The translations under genes were made by a program, and so were the position numbers. DNA of 64,000 bases, from the NCBI RefSeq assembly GCF_963576615.1, contig NC_088708.1, forward strand, positions 1,550,001 through 1,614,000, given 5' to 3'. The first letter of the stretch is position 1, and each line of letters starts with the position of its first letter. This document shows positions 20,220 through 32,213 of this stretch, piece after piece. The DNA comes from Watersipora subatra. Lineage: Eukaryota > Bryozoa > Gymnolaemata > Cheilostomatida > Watersiporidae. The notes beneath the pieces were generated by a model. It saw nothing but the letters and a program-made list of their open reading frames with translations, was not told where the DNA came from and searched no databases.

Positions 20220-21013
20220 TGTGGAGACTTTTACGTCCCGCTTATAATTACTTGGGGTTGCTTGAAGAAGGAATAAGTTTCACTGCTAGTCTTTGTTTTA
20301 TTTAGACTACCGTGAAGTCTGTAAAACATAACTTCACATAAACTAGGCGAAAATGTTACATAATACTAACTAAGTAATAAAACATAAACTGGACAACCCA
20401 ATAGCGTAAAATAACACACAGTATACAATATAGAAGTCATGGAACTAATGCTGGTGGTTGCCTAACCTTTCCATTAAAGGTCTTCCAAATGCCAAAATTA
20501 ACTTTGTTGAAACATGTATCTTTACAGCAAATAAAATGTATTACATCAAAAATACATAAATTAAATTCACTGACCTTTGTCTCCTTTTAACAACCTTAGT
20601 TTAATAAAATTGTTCTGAAGTAAACACTGTTTCCAGTACTAAAGCTTCCAATTAACTGTCTCTGAAATCGGCTGACTTATTTGAATTTGAAGAAATATAA
20701 ACTAAAGCACCAAAAGGGGTCCTCGGATTGGTCAATCTCTCTGCGAGTGCACCTGACAGTCCGATCAACGTCAGGACAGGCAGCAGGCCAACGGTAAAAA
20801 CGTGGAATTCACCATCGACGCACTCAGTGACACGACGCACTCATTGACACGAAGACAGCAGGTCACATTGGGCCACCTTATTTAGTGCTTGTAGCTGTTA
20901 GATAATTAAGAGGCAGGATGTCTTCCTGTAAAATGTTTGTTATTGGTTTCATTATTATAAGTCTCACGCTCATTAAAAAGGTCTTTAGTCTCAGTCTTTA
21001 AAAGGTTTCTACA
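20220..21013 (-). repeat. 3' LTR of the BEL/Pao element
   Basis: The 794-bp terminal repeat downstream of pol on the minus strand. It reads identical to 27683-28476. A 62-codon frame inside both LTRs has no recognisable motif and is not called as a gene. Confidence 0.95.
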
Positions 21014-21022
21014 CTCCCACTT
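21014..21022 (-). other. polypurine tract of the BEL/Pao element
   Basis: On the minus strand AAGTGGGAG directly precedes the 3' LTR, the position where plus-strand DNA synthesis is primed. One T interrupts the purines. Confidence 0.65.
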
Positions 21023-21144
21023 AAATTTGCAAAAATTTACAACCAGTAAATAATAGTAATTAAAATATCAGGATAAATCAAGGCTATTGTATTATATAAT
21101 GTAACACACGTAATGCAATATGTAAGCATGAAATATTCTAATTT

Positions 21145-24100
21145 TTACTCAGCACTCATAATTCTGATTAATTTTTGAACGGGCCTGTCTAAGGTAACTC
21201 TGGGGTGCCTAGGCTTGCCAGAGGTATCAAGGTCAGTTGTACCAGTCATGATTGAGGTCTTCCTTACCAAGCCGTCGGATCCTTGATGGACGGCCACTAC
21301 TATTCCAGTTTTCCAGGAGTTCCGGGGTTCGTTATTGTCAACTATGACAACCAAGTCTCCCACTTTGATATTTTGCCGGGGTGCCTCCCACTTTGGCCGG
21401 TTCTCAATCTTTGGGAGATATTGCGCCTTCCAGGTTGTCCAAAATTCTTCCGCCATCTGCTGGGTCTTCCGGTACATGGATCTTCCATAGATCTCAGTCC
21501 CGTCAAATTGTCCAGGAGGAGGTGGTAGGTGCTGCGACTTCATAGTCAGAAGGTGATTAGCAGTGATAATTGCTTCTGTGTCACTTAGACTAGCTGTTGA
21601 GAGAGGTATGCTGTTAACAGTGGCCATAATCTCGTATAGGGCTGTTCTAAGACCTTCAGTAGTCATTCGACGGTCATACTTAGTTGTCATTCCATTGAGA
21701 ATTGATCTGATAATGCGGATCTGCCGCTCCCAAATTCCGCCTTGATGGCTGGCTGTTGGGGTGTTTATTTGAAACTGTATTTTATTTGCTAGCAGATATA
21801 TCTTTATTTTACTGTCTTGCATAGAGAGTAGATCTTTTTCTAACTGATTGCGCGCACCAGTGAAATTGGTACCGCCATCACTGAAAATAGTGGTGATTGG
21901 TCCCCTGACTGCTTGGATTCTCCTAAGAGCTTGTAGAAAACTGTCTGTTGACAGGTCGTCGACTACTTCGATGTGCAAAGCACGACTGTAGAGACAGGTG
22001 AAGAGTACGCCATATCTCTTCAGTTCGGTCCTTCTTTCTTTGACCAAAAAATGGCCAAAGGTGTCAATGCCTACATGAGTGAATGGTGGGCTGAGGTTGG
22101 TTCTTTCTTTTGGTAAAAGACCCATCTGCTGTTCTTCCGGTTTGGCACGATTTCTTCTGCATCGTATGCAATGGTGCACAATATTCTTGGCGAGAGTTGA
22201 GACGCCGGTCACCCAAAAACCTGCTTGACGCAGTGCTGCTATTGTAGGGTTGTGGCCCTGATGATGAGTAATCTGGTGGTAGTGAGTAACTAAGAGCTTG
22301 GCTAGTGAAGATTTGGTCAGTATGACAGGATTTATCTCTTTGTAGCTCAAGGGCGATGTGACTCTGCCTCTCATTCGCATTGTCCCTTTCTCATCAAGAT
22401 ATGGTGTGAATTTGAGAAGTTTGCTGTTCTTGGCAAGTTTTTCTTGTCCTTTTAGACGTTTAATGTCTTCAGGGAATAAGCGTTCCTGCTCTGCTTTGAC
22501 TATACAGTCTTCTGCTTCCTGCCAGTCCCTCGCGGTAAGTGTGGGTTTTTTGAAACTTTTACTCTTTAGCATGGCTTTGACAAGGGCAAGGGCTCTGACC
22601 AGTCTTTTCCATGAGCTGAACTTCTTTATTGTTTCATCCATGTTAGCTTTCACGGTGGCAACTGTGGACAGCGTTTGCTTCACTTTTTTGACCTCTACGC
22701 TATCTTGTGTGTACTTGCGGTGGTCAACGTCATCGGAAATATGCTCACTAATATCTAGCTGGCGTAAAAAGGCTGGTCCAGACCACCAGTTTGATTTATT
22801 GAGCAATGTAAGGTTGCACCCTCGTGAAGCTAGATCTGCAGGATTGAGAGATCCTGGAATGTGATGCCACTGAGCTACGTCCGTAGAACGCCGAATTTCA
22901 GCCACTCTGTTAGCGACAAACATATGATACTGTGCTTCAGTGTTGCTAATAAATCCTAGGGCAACAGTTGAGTCACTCCAGAAGTGCTCTGCGTCGACTG
23001 TCAGGTCAAGCTCAACTTGAAGCTGATTCTTCAGTCTTGTCGCTTCAACCGCCGCTTGGAGTTCCAGTCTTGGTATAGTCATAGGTTTGAGCGGAGCTAC
23101 TCTTGACTTTGCCATGACTAGTGCAACATGCACTTTGTCGTGTTTGTTAATCATCCGTAGATATGCACAGGCTCCGTACCCGTCTAAGGAGGCATCACAG
23201 AAGTAATGCAATTGAGTGTTTTTAACCTCTCCGAAATCCTGTGGTTTTAAGCACCTTGGGATACTGACATCTTGCAGATTTGACAGCTGTTCTTTCCAGA
23301 GAGTCCAATCTTTTGCAAGATCTTCAGACACCGCCTCATCCCAATTTTGAACTTTCTTGCAGGCACGTTGCATCAAAACCTTTCCTTTCAAAAGGAAAGG
23401 AGCAAGTAAGCCGAGAGGATCGTACACCTGTGAAACTATGGACAAGATACCCCTTTTAGTGTTTGGTTTCTCGAGCAGATTGCTGCTAAAGGTGAAGCAG
23501 TCGTCATCTGTGCGCCATTCCATTCCCAAGGTTCTCTCTGCGGGTAATTTGTCTTTGCACAAGTCCAATCCTTGAACTCCCTTAGCTATCTCTGTGGTGG
23601 GAATTGACTGCAAAAGCTCTCTACTATTACTTACAAACTTGTGTAAACGCAAGTTGGCACTTCCGCATATCTTTGTTGCATCACGGGCCAGTTGAATAGC
23701 TTCGGGAACACTAGCAACACTAGTTATTCCGTCATCAACATAAAAGTTTCTTGTTATAAACTTGCTGGCTTCAGGAAGATCGTTGGTGGCTTGCGCGGCT
23801 ATTTTACGCAGCGCAAAGGTTGCAACACCTGGCGATGAAGTTGCACCAAATAGGTGCACTGTCATTCTGTACTCTGTTACTGTTGTTAAGTTGGGGTCAA
23901 CCCACAGGAACCTAAGATAATCTCTGTGTTCTGGAAGAACTTTGAAGTTGTGAAACATTTTTTCAATGTCACACGACAAGGCTACATGTTTAGTTCTGAA
24001 TCTTAGAAGAATTCCGAGTAAGCTGTTTATATGATCTGGTCCGGCCAGAAGTTCGTCATTTAGACATCTGTTTAGAAACTTCACGCTTGCATCAAATACT

Positions 24101-27048
24101 ACGCGTAGCTTCTGTTTCTTTGGATGGTATACGCCAAAATGTGGAAGATACCACGCCTTTCCTTGTGGTGTGCAGTGATCGGGAACTTTCTCAGCATGTC
24201 CGCTTTTAATCACCTCCTCCATGAACTGAAAGTAATCTTTTTTCAGATTCGGGTCTTTTTTGAGTCTATGGATTAATTGTTCCAGTCTCTTTTTAGCTTG
24301 AGCCTTATTGTTGGGCATAGTTGGTTGATCTTTAAAGGGAAGTGGAAGAGTGATCGACCCATCTTCGGATCGCTCCATTCCATTTTCTAGTGTTTTGGTG
24401 AACTTTATGTCATTTTGGGACATCTTTCTTCGGTCATCAATGTCATCAAACTCTGACGCCTGCGCAAGAAGTGTAGTGTGTAGTGACCTCTGGTGTTCAT
24501 TATTGCCACCGCACAAGGTCCATCCCAGAACAGTTTTGAGCGCAAAGGGTTCGTTCTCTTTTCCAATTATCGTCTCATGTGGTGCTAGTAAGTGTGCGAA
24601 ATCTCTGCCTATTAGGAGACCTATTGGTGCATCCAATTTGGGAGGGAAGAGTTGAGAAATTTCTTTGAAGAGAGGTATTGAGCTGGCAATTTTCGAGGTA
24701 GGAATTTGCATCCGGTTGCAGGGTATCACATCCTGTTCGTATGCTTCTATTCTGTGGTCTTGGCCATCTGGTGCTCCTTCAAAGCAATCCACCACGATCT
24801 TGTACTTGCTCAAGTGGCTAGTCTTCTTTCCATTTAGCGTTGTTACGGTAATCTGCTCCGATACACTTGGTGGCTTCAACCTCTTGGCTATGTCTTTAGC
24901 TATGTAGGTACTGTCAGAGCCGTTATCCAGTACCGCATAGGCAAGAATTTTATCTGAAGCGTTTGCAGCCGAAATATACACAGGCACAACCATGTTGAGT
25001 AGCTCTGTTGTGCCGCTACTGTCGGCAGCATTTGAGATTTTTTCTTTAGTATCAGATGGTGGCTTTTGTTCACCAACTGTCTTGGGTTCTTGCTTACCTT
25101 TGTTGACTTTTGTTTCCTCCCAGTCTTGAGCCGATTTATGGAGGCACTGTAGGTGATCTCCTTTACATTTCCTGCACTTGGCTTTGTCCTTGCACTGGGA
25201 AGTCATGTGATGTGGCTGTGCACAGCTAAAACAAAGTCTCTTCTTTTTGAAGACTTCAATTGTGTCACGATGTGACATGGCTATTAGCTTGAAACAAGAG
25301 GCTGTGTCGTGGTTGTCTTTCTCACAGTACGCGCAGTGTTTCACACTTTTGTCGGTTGTTGCTGTGGTTAGAGTAGTGTGCTGTATTGCTTTGCCTCGTC
25401 TTTTGTTGTCATTTCTAGTCTTCTCTGGGGCTCGATCATTTGCCATCAGGGGGGTGTTCTGGATCTCAGCCTGTTCATTTATTAAAGAGTGATAATCATG
25501 GAAATCAGCTTCCCTATCCTCATTCCTCTCTAACTGTCTGCTAAGATTCACCCATTTGGTTTTCATCCATCGCGGAAGTACTTTGGCTATTTTCTCTATC
25601 TCATCACTGTCATTGAGGGCCTTCAGTTTTGGCACTGAAATCATGGCACCTTTGATCTGTGACAGGAAGTCTGCATACTTGCGTAACTGTTTGCCATCTG
25701 TCGCACCAATGTTTGGCCAATTTTCTAACTTTGTTCGCATAGCACGAGCTATACTGCTATCCTTACCATACCTTCTTCTCAGTTGCTTGCGGGCATCCTT
25801 ATATGCAGCTTCTGAGTTGAGTGTAAAGTAGCCTGATATGCAGTCTTTAGCTTCTCCACTCACGTATTTTTTCAAATACCTAAGTGGCTCTTTGCCTACA
25901 AGGCCTTCAGCTTCTATATAACCTTCAAAATCAATCTCCCAGTCATTAAACTCTAGTGGGTTCCCGGTGAAAATGCTGGGTTCCAGAGCTGTGCGTTTAG
26001 TGCTTTTCATCGTTGTGACAAGGCATTGTGCAAGCTGGTGAATGGGTTCAAGGTCATTATGTGTTTTTGACTTGACATCTACATTGCCAGGGTTAGGTTC
26101 CCTCGGTTGTGGTAGGTCGACTGGACTATGCGACCTGAGCTCATCTGATTGCAACTGTTGAAGTGTGAGATCATGGATCTGCACTGCAGGCCTGCTAGAA
26201 GTGATTCGTGTGGAGGGCGGAGGTTGTGGTGAACGTGCATTGCCAGGCTCTATTCTTTTTCTTGTAGTGTCTTCTGTTATACTCGTTGTAAGGCGATTCT
26301 CAGGTTTTGTTGGTGTACTGGTAGCTGAACTGTGTGAAGATTGTAATGAAAGAACTGAAATTGGTGCTAATCTCTGCCTGCTTTGCTTTCTCTCTTTGTA
26401 CAGCCTCATTTTTTCCTCCAGCTGTTTCCTCATCTCTTGCATTGCTGCTTCTTCATCTTGCAGCTCTTTCTCTTCATCTTGTTGAACTTCCAATTGCTTT
26501 ATTCTTTGCTGTAAGTGCTGCTCCACTGTTTTAAGCTCACTGATATGCTCAGTGTACATACTTGTAACAGTTGTATCAACTTTATTATCAGAAATAACTT
26601 GCAGTTCCTCATACATAGAATCAAATTGATTACGAAACTCATTTAGCTCTGTCACATCATTTCGTAACGTTTCAATGCTAACATCAACACCATCAATGTT
26701 TTTCCTAACCATATCAATAACATTCTGGTGATCTAAGACTGTTGTGCCGATAATGTTCATTAGCTGCATAGCGTCATTGGACTTCTTTAATGCAGCCAAT
26801 CTTGAAGAGCGTCTAACAGTGTTTTCACTAATTGTAACGACATCTACATTATTGTCAGCATTAATTGCCTGCTGATGACTACTAGCACTATCCGAACTGC
26901 TCAGTTTTTTAGTTTCAACTCGATTTTGCAAACATGTACCTTCGCTGTCAGTGTCTGAGGCGTCAGTGTCTGAGGCGTCAGTGCGCGACTCCACCGTTTC
27001 CTCGCCCAGCTCCGCATCGGCCATCCTGGCGCAGCGCCAAACACACAA
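21145..27048 (-). CDS. BEL/Pao gag-pol polyprotein, 1967 aa
   Basis: One uninterrupted frame in BEL/Pao order. Residues about 1-260: acidic, Gln/Glu-rich coiled-coil N-terminus. About 330-540: gag capsid-like region (DUF1759 type, around FTGNPLEFNDWEIDFEGYIE). About 570-650: zinc knuckles CAYCEKDNHDTASC and CFSCAQPHHMTSQC (CX2CX4HX4C) plus a third Cys/His cluster. About 705-715: aspartic protease site VLDNGSDSTYI. Reverse transcriptase with catalytic FYVDD near 1102. RNase H with FCDAS near 1286 and FWSDS near 1356. Integrase zinc-binding HH-CC near 1590-1632, then the catalytic triad D (GIDTFGHF, about 1664), D (FSDGGTNF, about 1724) and E (GGIWERQ, about 1773). C-terminal DUF5641-like domain (KVGDLVVIVDNN). 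Start may be the first Met or the Met nine residues on (MADAELGEE). All catalytic residues are present. Gag and pol are fused with no frameshift. Confidence 0.95.
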   Translation of the reverse strand: MCVWRCARMADAELGEETVESRTDASDTDASDTDSEGTCLQNRVETKKLSSSDSASSHQQAINADNNVDVVTISENTVRRSSRLAALKKSNDAMQLMNIIGTTVLDHQNVIDMVRKNIDGVDVSIETLRNDVTELNEFRNQFDSMYEELQVISDNKVDTTVTSMYTEHISELKTVEQHLQQRIKQLEVQQDEEKELQDEEAAMQEMRKQLEEKMRLYKERKQSRQRLAPISVLSLQSSHSSATSTPTKPENRLTTSITEDTTRKRIEPGNARSPQPPPSTRITSSRPAVQIHDLTLQQLQSDELRSHSPVDLPQPREPNPGNVDVKSKTHNDLEPIHQLAQCLVTTMKSTKRTALEPSIFTGNPLEFNDWEIDFEGYIEAEGLVGKEPLRYLKKYVSGEAKDCISGYFTLNSEAAYKDARKQLRRRYGKDSSIARAMRTKLENWPNIGATDGKQLRKYADFLSQIKGAMISVPKLKALNDSDEIEKIAKVLPRWMKTKWVNLSRQLERNEDREADFHDYHSLINEQAEIQNTPLMANDRAPEKTRNDNKRRGKAIQHTTLTTATTDKSVKHCAYCEKDNHDTASCFKLIAMSHRDTIEVFKKKRLCFSCAQPHHMTSQCKDKAKCRKCKGDHLQCLHKSAQDWEETKVNKGKQEPKTVGEQKPPSDTKEKISNAADSSGTTELLNMVVPVYISAANASDKILAYAVLDNGSDSTYIAKDIAKRLKPPSVSEQITVTTLNGKKTSHLSKYKIVVDCFEGAPDGQDHRIEAYEQDVIPCNRMQIPTSKIASSIPLFKEISQLFPPKLDAPIGLLIGRDFAHLLAPHETIIGKENEPFALKTVLGWTLCGGNNEHQRSLHTTLLAQASEFDDIDDRRKMSQNDIKFTKTLENGMERSEDGSITLPLPFKDQPTMPNNKAQAKKRLEQLIHRLKKDPNLKKDYFQFMEEVIKSGHAEKVPDHCTPQGKAWYLPHFGVYHPKKQKLRVVFDASVKFLNRCLNDELLAGPDHINSLLGILLRFRTKHVALSCDIEKMFHNFKVLPEHRDYLRFLWVDPNLTTVTEYRMTVHLFGATSSPGVATFALRKIAAQATNDLPEASKFITRNFYVDDGITSVASVPEAIQLARDATKICGSANLRLHKFVSNSRELLQSIPTTEIAKGVQGLDLCKDKLPAERTLGMEWRTDDDCFTFSSNLLEKPNTKRGILSIVSQVYDPLGLLAPFLLKGKVLMQRACKKVQNWDEAVSEDLAKDWTLWKEQLSNLQDVSIPRCLKPQDFGEVKNTQLHYFCDASLDGYGACAYLRMINKHDKVHVALVMAKSRVAPLKPMTIPRLELQAAVEATRLKNQLQVELDLTVDAEHFWSDSTVALGFISNTEAQYHMFVANRVAEIRRSTDVAQWHHIPGSLNPADLASRGCNLTLLNKSNWWSGPAFLRQLDISEHISDDVDHRKYTQDSVEVKKVKQTLSTVATVKANMDETIKKFSSWKRLVRALALVKAMLKSKSFKKPTLTARDWQEAEDCIVKAEQERLFPEDIKRLKGQEKLAKNSKLLKFTPYLDEKGTMRMRGRVTSPLSYKEINPVILTKSSLAKLLVTHYHQITHHQGHNPTIAALRQAGFWVTGVSTLAKNIVHHCIRCRRNRAKPEEQQMGLLPKERTNLSPPFTHVGIDTFGHFLVKERRTELKRYGVLFTCLYSRALHIEVVDDLSTDSFLQALRRIQAVRGPITTIFSDGGTNFTGARNQLEKDLLSMQDSKIKIYLLANKIQFQINTPTASHQGGIWERQIRIIRSILNGMTTKYDRRMTTEGLRTALYEIMATVNSIPLSTASLSDTEAIITANHLLTMKSQHLPPPPGQFDGTEIYGRSMYRKTQQMAEEFWTTWKAQYLPKIENRPKWEAPRQNIKVGDLVVIVDNNEPRNSWKTGIVVAVHQGSDGLVRKTSIMTGTTDLDTSGKPRHPRVTLDRPVQKLIRIMSAE

Positions 27049-27682
27049 GCAGCACCAGAAAACAAGTTAAGCCAATACCGGTTAATTTTTAGCGCAGGGA
27101 ATAATTTTTAGATTTTGCGTAACAATTCAAGGTGTCAGCCGCTTTCAGATACTGTCAACTTTACAATAATTGAAAAAACAGATTCAAATGATGCACATTT
27201 ACATAAAATAAGGTCCTAGTAAAATTAAAACGGTTTGAAGCAAAAACAACGTGAACCCAACTAGTCTATGAAGTGTAATTGCCCTACGAATGAATCGTGA
27301 GAGTGTTCATAAGGTATCATCAAGGTTAACAAACAAGTTGTATGATTGCACTAATACAATCTGATAGGTTGGTGATCTGTTACTATTGATCAAGTAAAAA
27401 TGCTATATATTAGCAGGCAAGAGTGTTATTGCATATAGATATGCAATCTGTTTTGGCAAATGGCCACTGAAAATTGCAAACGGCTACTTAGCTGTTGTGC
27501 TATTAACTCAGGCTTGCGGGTGTTGCAGCAGATTGGGTCCTTGTTGATCCAAGTTCTCTGCAGCCGTGCCTTTGTTTCTTGTGCTCAGGGTTGCGGTCAT
27601 ACAGCAATCGTCTTCTCTTGAGATAATTCTGTAGCCGTGCCTTCGCTTGCTATTCTTTATCTTCTTTTAGGAAAGACTTCAC
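27049..27682 (-). other. BEL/Pao untranslated leader
   Basis: Sequence between the 5' LTR and the gag start on the minus strand. It should hold the primer-binding and packaging signals. The bases just after the LTR (gtgaagtctttcc) do not match the usual TGG start of a tRNA-complementary site. Confidence 0.7.
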
Positions 27683-28476
27683 TGTGGAGACTTTTACGTC
27701 CCGCTTATAATTACTTGGGGTTGCTTGAAGAAGGAATAAGTTTCACTGCTAGTCTTTGTTTTATTTAGACTACCGTGAAGTCTGTAAAACATAACTTCAC
27801 ATAAACTAGGCGAAAATGTTACATAATACTAACTAAGTAATAAAACATAAACTGGACAACCCAATAGCGTAAAATAACACACAGTATACAATATAGAAGT
27901 CATGGAACTAATGCTGGTGGTTGCCTAACCTTTCCATTAAAGGTCTTCCAAATGCCAAAATTAACTTTGTTGAAACATGTATCTTTACAGCAAATAAAAT
28001 GTATTACATCAAAAATACATAAATTAAATTCACTGACCTTTGTCTCCTTTTAACAACCTTAGTTTAATAAAATTGTTCTGAAGTAAACACTGTTTCCAGT
28101 ACTAAAGCTTCCAATTAACTGTCTCTGAAATCGGCTGACTTATTTGAATTTGAAGAAATATAAACTAAAGCACCAAAAGGGGTCCTCGGATTGGTCAATC
28201 TCTCTGCGAGTGCACCTGACAGTCCGATCAACGTCAGGACAGGCAGCAGGCCAACGGTAAAAACGTGGAATTCACCATCGACGCACTCAGTGACACGACG
28301 CACTCATTGACACGAAGACAGCAGGTCACATTGGGCCACCTTATTTAGTGCTTGTAGCTGTTAGATAATTAAGAGGCAGGATGTCTTCCTGTAAAATGTT
28401 TGTTATTGGTTTCATTATTATAAGTCTCACGCTCATTAAAAAGGTCTTTAGTCTCAGTCTTTAAAAGGTTTCTACA
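27683..28476 (-). repeat. 5' LTR of the BEL/Pao element
   Basis: The 794-bp terminal repeat upstream of gag on the minus strand, reading identical to the other LTR. Its promoter would fire leftwards. Confidence 0.95.
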
Positions 28477-31400
28477 TATATCTTAAACTATGGTAGTGTA
28501 TATCTTAAACTATGGTAGTATATATCTTAAACTATGGTAGTGTATATCTTAAACTATGGTAGTGTATATCTTAAACTACGGTAGTGTATATCTCAAACTA
28601 TGGTAGTATATATCTTAAACTATGGTAGTGTATATCTTAAACTATGGTAGTGTATATCTTAAACTATGGTAGTATATATCTTAAACTATGGTAGTGTATA
28701 TCTTGAACTATGGTAGTGTATATCTTAAACTATGGTAGTGTATATCTTAAACTATGGTAGTGTATATCTTAAACTATGGTAGTGTATATCTTAAACTATG
28801 GTAGTGTATATCTTAAACTATGGTAGTATATATCTTAAACTATGGTAGTGTATATCTTAAACTATGGTAGTATATATCTTAAACTATGGTAGTATATATC
28901 TTAAACTATGGTAGTATATATCTTAAACTATGGTAGTGTATATCTTAAACTATGGTAGTGTATATCTTAAACTATGGTAGTGTATATCTTAAACTATGGT
29001 AGTGTATATCTTAAACTATGGTAGTGTATATCTTAAACTATGGTAGTGTATATCTTAAACTATGGTAGTATATATCTTAAACTATGGTAGTGTACATCTT
29101 AAACTATGGTAGTATATATCTTAAACTATGGTAGTGTATATCTTAAACTATGGTAGTGTATATCTTAAACTATGGTAGTGTATATCTTAAACTATGGTAG
29201 TGTATATCTTAAACTATGGTAGTGTATATCTTAAACTATGGTAGTGTATATCTTAAACTACGGTAGTGTATATCTCAAACTATGGTAGTGTATATCTTAA
29301 ACTATGGTAGTGTATATCTTAAACTATGGTAGTATATATCTTAAACTATGGTAGTGTATATCTTAAACTATGGTAGTATATATCTTAAACTATGGTAGTG
29401 TATATCTTAAACTATGGTAGTGTATATCTTAAACTATGGTAGTATATATCTTAAACTATGGTAGTATATATCTTAAACTATGGTAGTGTATATCTTAAAC
29501 TACGGTAGTGTATATCTCAAACTATGGTAGTGTATATCTTAAACTATGGTAGTGTATATCTTAAACTATGGTAGTATATATCTTAAACTATGGTAGTATA
29601 TATCTTAAACTATGGTAGTGTATATCTTAAACTATGGTAGTGTATATCTTAAACTACGGTAGTGTATATCTCAAACTATGGTAGTGTATATCTTAAACTA
29701 TGGTAGTGTATATCTTAAACTATGGTAGTATATATCTTAAACTATGGTAGTATATATCTTAAACTATGGTAGTGTATATCTTAAACTATGGTAGTGTATA
29801 TCTTAAACTATGGTAGTGTATATCTTAAACTATGGTAGTGTATATCTTAAACTATGGTAGTGTATATCTTAAACTATGGTAGTGTATATCTTAAACTATG
29901 GTAGTATATATCTTAAACTATGGTAGTATATATCTTAAACTATGGTAGTATATATCTTAAACTATGGTAGTGTATATCTTGAACTACGGTAGTGTATATC
30001 TTAAACTATGGTAGTGTATATCTTAAACTATGGTAGTATATAACTTAAACTATGGTAGTGTATATCTTAAACTATGGTAGTGTATATCTTAAACTATGGT
30101 AGTGTATATCTTAAACTATGGTAGTGTATATCTTAAACTATGGTAGTGTATATCTTAAACTATGGTAGTGTATATCTTAAACTATGGTAGTATATATCTT
30201 AAACTATGGTAGTGTATATCTTAAACTATGGTAGTGTATATCTTAAACTATGGTAGTGTATATCTTAAACTATGGTAGTGTATATCTTAAACTATGGTAG
30301 TGTATATCTTAAACTATGGTAGTGTATATCTTAAACTATGGTAGTGTATATCTTAAACTATGGTAGTGTATATCTTAAACTATGGTAGTATATATCTTAA
30401 ACTATGGTAGTATATATCTTAAACTATGGTAGTGTATATCTTAAACTATGGTAGTGTATATCTTAAACTATGGTAGTGTATATCTTAAACTATGGTAGTG
30501 TATATCTTAAACTATGGTAGTGTATATCTTAAACTATGGTAGTGTATATCTTAAACTATGGTAGTATATATCTTAAACTATGGTAGTATATATCTTAAAC
30601 TATGGTAGTATATATCTTAAACTATGGTAGTGTATATCTTGAACTACGGTAGTGTATATCTTAAACTATGGTAGTGTATATCTTAAACTATGGTAGTATA
30701 TATCTTAAACTATGGTAGTGTATATCTTAAACTATGGTAGTGTATATCTTAAACTATGGTAGTGTATATCTTAAACTATGGTAGTGTATATCTTAAACTA
30801 TGGTAGTGTATATCTTAAACTATGGTAGTATATATCTTAAACTATGGTAGTGTATATCTTAAACTATGGTAGTGTATATCTTAAACTACGGTAGTGTATA
30901 TCTCAAACTATGGTAGTGTATATCTTAAACTATGGTAGTGTATATCTTAAACTATGGTAGTATATATCTTAAACTATGGTAGTATATATCTTAAACTATG
31001 GTAGTGTATATCTTAAACTATGGTAGTGTATATCTTAAACTATGGTAGTGTATATCTTAAACTATGGTAGTGTATATCTTAAACTATGGTAGTGTATATC
31101 TTAAACTATGGTAGTGTATATCTTAAACTATGGTAGTGTATATCTTAAACTATGGTAGTATATATCTTAAACTATGGTAGTATATATCTTAAACTATGGT
31201 AGTATATATCTTAAACTATGGTAGTGTATATCTTAAACTATGGTAGTGTATATCTTAAACTATGGTAGTGTATATCTTAAACCATGGTAGTATATATCTT
31301 AAACTATGGTAGTGTATATCTTAAACTATGGTAGTGTATATCTTAAACTATGGTAGTGTATATCTTAAACTATGGTAGTGTATATCTTAAACTATGGTAG

Positions 31401-31893
31401 TATATATCTTAAACTATGGTAGTATATATCTTAAACTATGGTAGTATATATCTTAAACTATGGTAGTGTATATCTTGAACTACGGTAGTGTATATCTTAA
31501 ACTATGGTAGTATATATCTTAAACTATGGTAGTATATATCTTAAACTATGGTAGTGTATATCTTAAACTATGGTAGTGTATATTTTAAACTATGGTAGTG
31601 TATATCTTAAACTATGGTAGTGTATATCTTAAACTATGGTAGTGTATATCTTAAACTATGGTAGTGTATATCTTAAACTATGGTAGTGTATATCTTAAAC
31701 TATGGTAGTGTATATCTTAAACTATGGTAGTGTATATCTTAAACTATGGTAGTGTATATCTTAAACTATGGTAGTATATATCTTAAACTATGGTAGTGTA
31801 TATCTTAAACTATGGTAGTGTATATCTTAAACTATGGTAGTGTATATCTTAAACTATGGTAGTGTATATCTTAAACTATGGTAGTGTATATCT
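28477..31893 (+). repeat. 22-bp satellite, right block (about 155 copies)
   Basis: Continuation of the 19676-20219 array. The unit is tatatcttaaactatggtag plus tg/ta, nearly invariant except for the g/a at one position and rare cttgaactacgg or ctcaaac variants. These variants mark higher-order repeats: about 480 bp from 29701 recur almost unchanged 660 bp later (30 units). The array ends abruptly at tatagcaggcc. Confidence 0.97.
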
Positions 31894-32213
31894 ATAGCAG
31901 GCCCTATTGTGTCTTTGTAATTATGTAACGCAGCCATGCAGTCGCGCAGGCTTAGCTGAAGAGCCAATCAATTTAGTAGTAGAGTCAGTCATGTGCATAA
32001 CTGCGCGACCTGAAATAATAGGCTGCTGCAGGGGAATTTTCACAAAAGATGACGCAATCAGCCTTTATCTGATTCATCACAAGTTAGTATGCATGTATTG
32101 ATATCACACTGCATAATGCACTATTACAGCACTCGGCTGCCTTCCGCTACTCCTCCATCTCTGTCAAGTAGGTTGCAGGTAATTTTGTTGCGTTTCCTAT
32201 CATCTCAACCATA
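31894..32213 (+). promoter_or_regulatory. upstream region of the TUT4/7-like gene
   Basis: The unique 320 bp between the satellite and the start codon at 32214. It is less AT-rich than its surroundings, with several CpGs (for example cagtcgcgcagg, ctgcgcgacc). No TATA box near a plausible start. Promoter and 5' UTR function is inferred from position. Confidence 0.4.

Larger units (their letters stand above)
20220..28476 (-). mobile_element. complete BEL/Pao LTR retrotransposon (8257 bp)
   Basis: Two 794-bp LTRs (20220-21013, 27683-28476) bound one long gag-pol frame on the minus strand. The element is flanked by a 5-bp duplication, tatat (20215-20219 and 28477-28481); excising it restores the 22-bp satellite. 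LTRs begin TGTGGAGAC and end TTTCTACA on the plus strand and look identical over their whole length, indicating very recent insertion. The leader between the 5' LTR (right) and gag is about 630 bp. No canonical TGG-initiated primer-binding site is seen directly next to the LTR. No env frame is present. The intact frame and matching LTRs suggest a possibly active copy. Confidence 0.96.

Noticed and set aside
20652-20840. 62-codon frame, repeated at 28115-28303
   Set aside because: Lies inside both LTRs and has no known motif; duplicated only because the LTRs are duplicated.
19676-31893. CRISPR array
   Set aside because: Repeats are contiguous without unique spacers and the genome is eukaryotic; it is a satellite.
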